Source: Hormiphora californensis | Lineage: Eukaryota > Ctenophora > Tentaculata > Cydippida > Pleurobrachiidae | Assembly (NCBI GenBank): GCA_020137815.1 | Contig: CM035354.1 | Span: forward strand, 8,574,937 to 8,638,936 | Reading direction: 5' to 3' | DNA: 64,000 nucleotides | Shown here: one piece after another, positions 45,119 to 56,500 of the stretch | Layout of the letters: each line of letters starts with the position of its first letter | How positions within the stretch are numbered: the stretch's first letter is position 1 | Notes under the pieces: model-generated | Database searches by the model: none | What the model was told of the DNA's origin: nothing | Seen by the model: the letters and a program-made list of their open reading frames with translations, nothing else | Position numbers and translations under genes: made by a program

Positions 45119-48100
45119 TAATCTTTATCCCGTTCACTCAGTTTGTAATGTTTGTAATGTTCACACTGTGTGCGTGTGACTAGAAAGTGTTTAATTTTTC
45201 ACATACCACTGCAGCGGTATTTTACTTTATAATTACTAGTGTTTTTGCAGTGGTCTAAAATTTCACAGTACACTTTAACCACCGGAAACAGTGTACTGTG
45301 AAAATTTAGATGACCGGTCAAAATTGTCTAATATAAAATAATTTAAATAATATTTTTATATAAGTACGACTTATGAACAAGTACCCCTGATTGATCTTTT
45401 TCAATTGCATGTACAGTCGGACCCCGATTCAGTGGCCCCCGATTTAGTGGACCCCGATTTAGTGGACCCCGATTTAGTGAAACCCCATTTAGTGGCAGGA
45501 TTTTCCCCCGATATAGGAAATTAACATTATTTGACCCCGATTTTGTGGCGGGATTTTTTCCCCCGAGGATGCCACTAAATCGGGGTCCGACTGTAATTGT
45601 TTTTACCGGGTGGATGCCAAAGGAATTCACAGGTGCAGGGAAATTGTACTTTTTTATTTTAATTTTACTTTTTTATTTCAGCAACGAAAACGTCGGGTAC
45701 GACAATGACAATGCTAATCGATGAATTAACATTGTACGATGAGGGCACGTACGTATGCAATGCTACATACGATAATGGTGATACTGTACAATCAGACCGA
45801 GTGCTCAGTGTATTCTGTAAGTATTATCGTAAACGGTCCACAAGTATAAATACTTACAGGACTATCTGACTAAAAATATGATTACTGTTTCCTTTCCTAG
45901 ATGTTTCAAGCGTCGTCGGGGGAAGTGGGTTTGAAGGAGGTACCTTTACTTTAACCTGTATCGTTCAATCCCCATCAGAACCAACACTGGTAGGTTTAGT
46001 ACAATGGAAATTAGAAACCTCGGCAACACTTTACCTTGCTTGATCCTCTCTCACCGTACCCCATTTCTACTTGTAAAATTAACAAACAAAAAGCTTAAAT
46101 ATTAATTTTTATCCCCTTATTGACCCACGCCCTACCGTTCTTGATGTGAGGAGGGGCATTATTTTTCTAAAATCAAATATTTAGCATAAAATACGAATTG
46201 CGAAACTGGTATCTTTCACCATGGGTAACACATTCAGGTTCGATTTGCTTATAGTGGTGGTATACGATCTGAAGATACAACAGACACTTACTCAGCGGTC
46301 GATAGTGAGACAGTCAGTACACTATCTATAACTTCCCTCTCTTCAAGCGACTTTACAACTTACAGCTGTTCAGTCTACTGGAGCGTCAGTCTTTACACTA
46401 CTTCCCAAACTACAGCTGAGATATCTGAAATAGGTACAGTCGGGTCCCGATTTACCGGGATCCTAGGGGGAAGAATTTTTGCCGGGTAAATCGGGGAGAT
46501 GCATTTTTGGCCCTCGCTATATATCTAATTTTACCGCCCATAAGCAGTTTTAACGACACACTTAACTTTGCTAATTAGCATATTATATTAGTAGCATAAG
46601 CTTTGATATTTTTAAGGTGCTTAAATGAATTTCAAACAACAATTCATGAAACCCGTCTGACGGTAAATATGTGAGGCGGTGAGGAATCACGTATTACGTA
46701 TTATATCGTCGATTCCAATACAAGACACATATAATAATCGATACTCAAATACTGTGGCCTCATTAGATTTAGAGACCACGTGTGTCGCGATCCATAACAT
46801 GCTAACTGTTTACTCGATGCGTCCAGCAATACGTACGGACTGTTTGCTACAATAGCAGACATCTAGAATTGTGTATTAGTTTCCATATAAATTAATTTTA
46901 GGTTTCTTAACGAGTCCCTCGGACGTGGTGGTAACAGTAACACCGGGTGCTATGGAGACAGTTAATCTCACCTGTACCATTAGTTACGATTTGGTGTTAC
47001 CGACAGTAACTTGGTATGAGAGCGGGATACAAGCGAACAGTAGTGTCACTAACACCATCTCCAACAACGTGTGAGTATTATATAAACGCCCGACAGAATT
47101 ACAGAATCAGAATTTAACAACTTAAAAACATATCCTTTTTGCTGGAATTAATATTAATTGGTCGTAAATCTTGGTAACGAAGTAACCCTTCCCTTGACAG
47201 CGTGCGAAGGTCGCGAGGGGTTATTTCGTAACCAATCGTAAATCACAGGTTGACCAGCACAAAGTTGTTTTCCTTTACGAAAGCGGTGGATGCGGAGGAT
47301 TACACTTGTAAAGCGAGTTATGGTGGAGAGACAAGTTCTAGCCTTGAAACAGACAGCGGAGAACTGTTTGTACAGGGTCAGTATTCGAGGCCCCCTAAAA
47401 ACAACAAGATACCTAAAACTTTTCGTATATCGTCTTATTTTGATTTATCATTAATTTTCAGCATTTTTTCAGAATTTTTTGTCGGCTAGAAATATGTGCA
47501 AAATAGGGGGTCTACTGATAAAGGAGAGGCGCAATTTAAAAATTGATACCGTAATATCTCCGGTTCCTGATGAGATACAGAACAATATTTTAACGATTTT
47601 CAGCCCTCGGTGTGGGTTAGGGGCGAAGCCCCCGCACAATTTTTGTTCTTAAAAAGCAATTTATTTTACCACCCCCAACAACTCCTGTCTGAAAAGTTTT
47701 AGGGGTGGTCGCCCCCACTACCCCAGGCTGGGGCCACCCCTGATTTTGGCGTATTTGGATGTCCTGAGTCTAGCGGGTGGCCAAATTTAAGCCGATTTCG
47801 GGTCGGATGAGCGGGATAAAACCATAAAGCCATAAATGAACTATTAACGTTTGTAGCTTGGCGCGTTATGAGGTTGGCTGTCGCCAGCGCGAGCTGGCGA
47901 TAGCCAACTGGAGTTTAATCGCCCAGCAGGGCGATTAAACTGGTTTAAATCACCACGCCGATCCCGAGGCGCCAGCCGAGGGTGAGGGGGAGGTGATTTA
48001 AACCTATAACGCGATAAGCTAACAAACGTTCATAGTTTATGAACCCCGATAGCAATTAGACACAATAAAGAGACACAACACAAGGTGAAACACACTAGGA

Positions 48101-51100
48101 CTACTGGCAAATAGTCAACAGACGTCCCCAAACTGTGTGTAGACTAATTGGCAACTGTTCGGAACGGTTCCTAACATATTTGAGTAAGAGAGAGCAAGAT
48201 TAGGGCCAATACACACAGTGAGACATACTGAACAGTAAGAGAGATAATGAGAGAGAGAAAAGAATGGAATGCGATTCTTTTGACTCATTATGAGAGAGAT
48301 AACATTGGTAAGTGTTAAAAATGTGTTCCCCTCTCTGTTGTTGTCAGAATTGTGTGTTTACACACATTTTCATTCTTCGAAATTTTACACGCACGTTATT
48401 CAAATGAAGAGAAACGCGTGAAAAAGGGCACTAGCCTGATAAATCGCGAGCAGGGTGTTAAATCCCCCAGCTCGCAGTTATCATGTGCGCGTAAAATCTT
48501 CAAACGACTGATAATACAGCTATCGGGGTTCATAACCATTTCTAGGGCTCGCTGGAAAGGTCCCGCGACGTATAGGGGGTGCGGCGATGGCCGTACCCAA
48601 ACCCATAAGGGTAAGGACGTGAAAACAGTCAAAATAAATGGTTAAGAAATAGCAGAGTTATGAAGTAAAACGTATAAAAATCGTGCAAAAAAATTTTCTT
48701 GGTAAATTTTGTAGTTGAAGGGTTCCCTAGTATAAGTTTAAAATCAGTTAATGTTGGCTAACTTTGATACTCTTTAGGTTACAAGGAAGAGTCTTCTGAT
48801 GCGGTTGTGGTGGACGAAGGTACAGTGATTCTAAGTTGCGAAGTCCTTCACCAAAGCTCTGTCACTATATCGTGAGTTTAGGAAGGAAACTTGCACTGAA
48901 TTTCATAGAACAGAGTGAAAATACTAATCAATGTTGTTATTATTGGAATATTCTGAATAATGAGATCTGAAGAAGAAGTAAGGTAGTGAGTAGCTTAGTG
49001 GTATAGCTTAGTGGTATATAGCTTCGAGATAATATGTCTCTCTGAAGGTTCCTGGTTCAATTCCCGGTCTAACCCAGTATTTTTCGATTCGATTTTCTTC
49101 CCTATCTAATTCTTGCTCAGATCTCATTGTTCAGAAGAGTCATCCAATTTCTCCTTAACCGAGACCTACCCGAGTATGTGTGAGATTTCTCAATTCATCT
49201 GCCGTACAGAGGGCATGTATCAGCACGAGAAGGCGATTACTCTACTATGAAAGTCGGATTTTTTAAAGTTGTTTTTTTTTGTGTGCACGTCATAAACTGA
49301 TAAATATCACATAAAGTCGGATTTTTTGAAGTTGTCAGTCCCTTTTCACACACGGCGTCGTATTTGCTTATGACAGCCCCCACTTGCTCTCACTTTTCGG
49401 CAAAAAACTACATACTATAATACCGGAAAGAGCATAATTTTGTGAGTCCGTAAAATTTTTGTTTGACGGAATCGGTCAAGAAACAAAGGCGTAAGAGCTA
49501 AAACAAGTTTCCGACAACTTCAAACAAGAATAACTAGACTGCATGATGTTTAAAATGCTATGTACATAATGCAATAATCCTTGTTTTAGGAAGTAATTTT
49601 GATATCTCCTTCCGGTGCTGATACACACTCACACGCCCTCTGTAACAACAGATGAATGGGGAATCTCACACATACACGGGCAGATGGGGTTTGGTAGCTT
49701 AATGGTATAGCTCCGAACATGTCTCTCTGGAGGTCCCTGTTCAATTCCCGGTCAAACCCAGTATTTTTCGATTTTCTTCCCTATTTAAAGTGAGAGTGGA
49801 CAGAATCAGAATCAGAATTTATATTCAGAATGTGTTAGTAAAACGCGACGATTGTTTCTATCCTGTTTGTTACATACTGACTAACATGGAATTCCCAGAG
49901 ATTAACAAAATTATCTCAGTGATGGATGGGTCGATTTTGAGCGGCAAAAAGGCAAAATGCTCGTAGAACTAATCTCTACAACCTCCAACAAACTTGTCTG
50001 ATTCTGAGTCTGCCAACTCTCACTTTAATTCTTGCTCAGATCTCTTTATTCAGAATCCTTGTTTTATAATGTTACTAGGAGTAGGCGAGACAGACATTGA
50101 GACATGTCCGATCATTTAATATCACTGAAGCAGTATAGATCAAATCCTTGTGACACAAGGCTTGTGCCTTGTGTTTTAGTAGCACTAAATTGTGCGCCAC
50201 ACATATCCTAAAAACATGTTAAAGAAGTGATTTATAAAGGAGCAGGTTGCAACCGGTTATTGTTATGTGCGCGACTCTAGTTGCTACACGTTTTCCCTCG
50301 CAACATGAAATGGGACATCTTTTTGCAAAAGGCATCCGGGTGAAGGCCTTCGGCCTTCTCCCGGGCGGTGGGAAATCCGGCTTTAGAGGTTTTCTTACTA
50401 TGGGGGTGCCAACATCCGACTTTAATACATTCTGCTCATTAATTTAGTTGGTATAAACTGGACGCTCCTGACTCTGTGATAGAAGAAGGGACTACGGTAA
50501 CGATAACGAATAGTAAGAATACCTCTACCTCCAGTACCACATCTACCATCACACTTATATCTGTTGAAACGGAAGATGAAGGGAACGAGTATTATTGCTC
50601 TACTGAGTTCAGTGGTGGAACTACCATAAACTCAACCAGCTCTAGTATTACAGAGGTGATAGGTAAGCAGACTGCATTATATCTAATCTATCGTATACAT
50701 AAGGCTGGAACTCCGTGTACTGGGCGAGTGGGACTCAGAGTGTTATATGTTTACAGTAGGATACCAACTCATTGTGAATATTCTTCAGTTCCAACGGATC
50801 CTAGTGATACATTAGCTCTGGACGGGAGTGATGTAACGTTTACGGGATCAGTTCCGGACTACGGTAACATAACCTTCATTTGGTACAAAGATTTTACTGA
50901 GGTAAATAATGTGTTATATCATGGATATAGCAAATATAACTCTAAACTGCATACATACCAGGTCATAATTCAAAATTAGCTTGATGGCTATACAGTGCTC
51001 AATCTTTTCAGAGAACTATTAACACGAAAAACAAAGAAAACGAATTGTATGGGTTATGAACGTTTCATGGATAAACCAATCTTCAGAAGATTGGTTTATC

Positions 51101-53496
51101 CATGAAACGTTCATAACACAGAAAATTCGTTTTCTTTGGTTTTCGTGTACATACCAGGTCATATAGACAGTGCTTGTCTATGATAGAATGAGCCACTAAG
51201 TATGGAAATTATATCGAAATGTGTGCTACAGGTTACAACGGGTATCAGTTCCTCTACTTCCGGGTCGGTTGTTTCTACGTCCCTTACTATCTCATCAGTA
51301 ACTACCACCGCAGACTCTGGCTCTTACTACTTTGTAGCCACTTACACTGCTGATGAGCAAGATAACTTCCAAGGTGGTCAAGTTACTAGTAGCACTGCTA
51401 CCCTGGATGTATACAGTAAGTACCGCAATCACGATATTGTGAATAACATCTGCTATAATACATGGTATTATTATGTCAATAAAAGAATTCAACTCAGTAT
51501 CTAGCCCTCCAGTGCCCGCGATATCTGATATCGCTTTGCGATAGTCCCTTGTGGCCTTACTATAAGCAAGCCCAGGCACTCGAAGTGGTAGTAGTAATCT
51601 GCTCTAATTCAAACTCTCTAATTCAGGTTTAATGATAGACCCGGATGGAACTGTATCAGGTGTGACTGGGGAAACTTACACAATTTCCTGTGTTTCAATA
51701 ACCACTGCAGAACCAGATAGTCTTGTTATTTTGCAAGATGGCGGTACTTTTAGTGGTACTTATATCACAGACCTTCAATACTCCAGGTACCGAAAAAATT
51801 GAATTACCATTGATGTTTTGTGATCGCTATCGAGTATTGAATAACTTATTTTCACACACATTTGTTTGTGTCTACTTCTTTAATCCTCATCCTTGGGTTA
51901 GTACCACGGCAAACCGTACTGCGACGATATCTACAGCAGCTACATACACCTGTGAGGCTACATGGGACAGTACGACCCTTACCAGCACTGGTTTCTTAGT
52001 TTTAGCGTTAGAGGGTGAGTATTAGGGGTTGCTAAGTTGAAAAATATCGCTTTCGAACAATATGTCTGGTATTCAGTGGGTAATTTTCTACTGATTTCCG
52101 AAGTTTCAGCCCAAACGGTTGAGCCGCTTCGAGTCGCAAGCGACTTTCATAACCCGCGTTTTTGCGTAAATAATGGGAATGAAGTCAATGGAGCACTATA
52201 TTTTGTATACCTTGCTGTATACTCAAAATATCGCTTTCAAACAATATGTCTGGTACTCAGTGGGTAATTTTCTACTGATTTTCGAAGTTTCAGCCCAAAC
52301 GGTTGAGCCACTAAGGACTTTTGTGACCCTTGTTTTCGGTGAAAAATCGGGAAAAAATCGAAAAAAATTTTGAAATTTTAAAATTTCAAAACACGGAAAT
52401 TAGTCCCTAGAACATCCCAATACACGTGCAACACTTTAAAATTGTGTATTCAAAAATTTTCAACTTAGCAACCCACTGAGTATCTTACTTAGTATTACAG
52501 AAATATAATGCGACCTAAAATTAACGAATAGACAATGTAGACTTTCAATTTATTGTAACATAAATTTTCTAATTTCAGATTGGGGGTTCATCGAGCAGCC
52601 TGAGAGCAAAACCACAACGAATATTGGTGAAGTGGTGACAGTGACCTGTATAGTCTCCTCGCCATCAGAAATACAAACATTCTCTTGGGTCATTACGGAG
52701 GTTAGTTCGTTAGTTGGAGCACCGGGACTCCTGGGAGGTTAGTTCGTTAGTTCGTTAAAGGAAAACCCAAGCAACAATAGCCCTCCTTGGGTTTTGTGAA
52801 ATTTCCCACGATCATTGCTCCACCCCCTGATGAGATAGAGACTTGAAATTTTGTAGTTGGATAGATCATGTCGAGTTCTACCTCATTACAAAATTTCAAG
52901 TCTCTATCTCATCAGGGGGTGGAGCAATGACCGAGGGAAATTTCACAAAACCCAAGTGAGGGCTATTGTTGCTTGGGTTTTCCTTTAGTTGGAGCACCAG
53001 GACTCCTGGGAGGTTAGTTCGTTAGTTAGGTTGGAGCACCGGGACTCCCGGGAGGTTAGTTCCTTCAAAAACTGTTTGGTGATACACAACAATTTTCAGA
53101 ATAGGTTTCTGTGCTGATCGACATGCATTCAGCATCATTGCAAGTCAATTATTTAAATATAATAAAAACCTTTCGTTAGGTCCCATTCTCAAGTAGTGCT
53201 GAGACATCTGTTGAAGTTGTTAGTCCCACCACTACTAACACATACGAAGTGACCATCACTAGCGAAGACTTCACCGCCTCCATTTACTGCGAAGTCTATT
53301 ACGAGGATAGCAGACAGTCAGCATCATCTACCATAACAAGTTCAACTGCGTACATCAGTTACCAGGGTATTCATTAGATCGACATATTAGAAATATTATA
53401 TATATATAGTATTGACCATACACATTTGAGGGAATACAATGTGTTTTAGGTGGAGTGGTGTAGTTCGGTACATTGGGGTTTTTCTGGCAGGATGAT

Positions 53497-53555
<59 letters not shown>

Positions 53556-56500
53556 GAAGAGGAAGAGAGTCCGAGCTCGAGGTAGTGTGTATGTGAAGAA
53601 GTAAGACGAGGGGTTAATAAAACACAACTAGTTTCATCAGTCAATCTGAATCCTCAGGTGTTTGCACGTGCAGACCAGGTTGGCTTCCCTGGTAACAGTG
53701 CTGGCGCTAGAGTGTCACCCAACCATCTCATCAGTGGAGACACGGTCGGACAAGCTCTCTCAATTCTTGTTCGACCACCTCTCGGTGATGGTGTGATCCT
53801 TGATCACACTTAAAAATGGGGAAAATTTTGAACTTAGTGTCTAAATTCGAGGCACATCTTCTGATATGTTTGGAGACTTGGAGCTTTCCATTCTCGATAT
53901 TGTTGATGTGGGAGCGGTGGAGATTCATTCGTTCACTGAGGGTTCTCCCTGTTTCTCCAATATATTCTCCTCCACATCCGCTACAGACTATCAGGTAAAT
54001 CAGGTCTTTGCTTTTGCAGCTCATCGTGTGGTTTCTGGTGAGTACAGTTCCATTTTGGGTAGTGAAGTTCCCCTCCTGAATACTAGCTGGGCATGTTTTG
54101 CAACGTTTATCCTCACATCGGGTGAATGGTTGGCCCCCTGTTTTATTTTGTTCTATGTATTGGTCCCTCTTCTTGGAGAGTGAGAGGATTCGACGAAGGT
54201 TTGGTGGCTGTCTGCGTGCGGCAATTATCTTTGTTGGCATGCTCGCAGTGGTATGTTTGAGGTTCATACACGCCTGTTTTAGACGTATGGCTGGGTCTAC
54301 TATAGTAGGGTTGTAGGTACTGGTAAAGATTATCTGGTCTCTTGGAGCTGCTTCTTTTTCTTTTGTTTGGAGCAGTGTTTTTCTTTCCAGTGACCCAGCT
54401 TTGTTGATAGCATCACCAATTAGTTTTTCTGGGTATCCTCGACGTTGGAGTTTGGGGCGGAGTTCAGCGAGTCTTTTGGCTTTTAGTTCATTGCTGGATA
54501 CGATCGTGGCGATTCTGCGGGCCAGTGTGTACGGAATGTTCCGTTTAACGTGTCTAGGTGCACACGATTGGAAGTGAAAGTAGCTGAAGCTGTCAGTTGG
54601 TTTACTGTAAATGTCGGTAATGATTGTAGTCCTCGTAGGGTTGTCTAGGTCAGGCTCGAGTTTTATTAGGACATCCAGAAACGGTATCTCGGTAGGGGAG
54701 ACGTCCATAGTAAACTTGATAGCTGGGTCCATTTGGTTGAGGTGCTCCAATAGGTCTTTAGCTGTGATCTGCTTTTCATCCAGGAAGAGGAACCCATCAT
54801 CAAGAAATAGTTTAATATGCTTGTTGATGTACGAAGCTGCTTCTTCATTGTGGCTGCTCGTTATCATGGGTAGGAGTTTTGTGTTGATCAAGAATGCCAC
54901 GACCAAGTTAGCATATGGTGGGGCGTGTGCTTTGCCCATGGCCGTCCCTTCCACTTGCTGGAAGGTGTCATGGTTGAATGTCATGAAAACATTGCTCTGG
55001 ATCAGATCTAGGAGGTTCATCACGAATGCCTTGCTGAAGTTTCCAAGGAGTTCGGGATACATATCCAGCCAGTATTCAGTTGCATCTCGGCCCAGTTGGT
55101 TGGTTATACTGGGATAGAGGGCTACTATATCTATTGCAACCATGGTAGTATCCTTGGGTACTGAGTCTTCGAGGGTTCCCAGGAAGTCATAACTATCCCT
55201 CATTAGGTGTGGGAGGTGTTGTTCAAATGGCCGTAGTATTATTTTCAGCATTTCTGAGAGCCTGCTTACTGGGCATTGTCGTCCTGAAACAATTGGACGA
55301 AACGGGATTTTGAAATCCGTGAAGTTCGCCTCGAGGGTGTTTTTGTTGGCCAAGATGCATTCTTGGGTTTTCTCCTTTAGTTTGGGGCATTTATGAATCT
55401 TAGGTAATCCGTAGATGTACCCCGTCTTCATCTCAAAGTTTTTGAGATATAGTCTTTCTTTCTTGGTAAGGGCATCCTCATTTTTCTTGATAAATGCTTC
55501 AATTTTCCGTTTGGTGGTAATGATGGAGTAGTTGGTGACTTTTGTGTAAGTGGTAGAGTCCTGTAACATCTCGTACATTTTCTCATGATAGTCTCGTTTG
55601 TTGAGGATGACTGTCGCTCCTCCTTTATCTGCTTCTTTCAGGACTATTTCGTTATTCCGTGCTAGCGATCCAATAGCCTTCCGTTGGCGTCCGGTTACAT
55701 TACTTTTGAATTGTTTGTGTCGTTCTGGTAGTGTGTTTGCTTGTTGTCCAATGTTTTCCAGTATATTCTGGAACAACCTGTCGTCACTTGGGTCAGGTAT
55801 CCAACGGCTAGGGTTAGTAAACATGTCCTTCCTCGTTTGAGTAGGTTCGTTATCCAAAATGTTGTTCTCGTTTGTTGTTTGTCTCCGGAAGTGTTCCTCT
55901 CTCCGTAGTTTAATTTGAAACTGTTTGAGGTCAGTTTTAAGCTGTGTAAAATCTCTGTCGGACCAGTCAGGGTCAGGTACAAATTTAAGTCCCAGTTTGA
56001 CCACCTGCCATTCTTCTTTGGTCAGTATGTGGTCGCTAAAGTTGAACACTTCTATCGGAGTTGTAGTCGTTAACATCGGTTGGGTCTGTGGGGGGGTCCT
56101 TGAAAATCCTCGTTCAAGTTGCCTGTGTCAGGGCAGTATGTTCTGGTGCCCCGGTTGTTGCGGGTCCCCCTGTTGTGTTTGTATTGGGCTGGGTGTCTGG
56201 TCGGGCGATTACGGGGGGATTCTCGACGAGGTGATCGTTGAGGTGAGGTCTTTCGGGAGACTGGTCTGCGGGTTCCGCGAGAAGATGTGCCTCGAGTGTT
56301 AGACCTAGTTTGTCCGTGTCTCCACTGATGAGATGTCCGACCGTGTCTCCACTGATGAGATGGTTGGGTGACACTCTAGCGCCAGCACTGTTACCAGGGA
56401 AGCCAACCTGGTCTGCACGTGCAAACACCTGAGGATTCAGATTGACTGATGAAACTAGTTGTGTTTTATTAACCCCTCGTCTTACTTCTTCATATATATA

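Noticed and set aside
49684-49760. Functional tRNA gene
   Set aside because: The acceptor and D arms can pair but the anticodon arm does not, and a second copy with the same tail lies 700 bp upstream, as expected for a SINE.
53816-55840. Several + strand ORFs within the PLE
   Set aside because: They are antisense shadows of the intact 781-residue reverse transcriptase frame.
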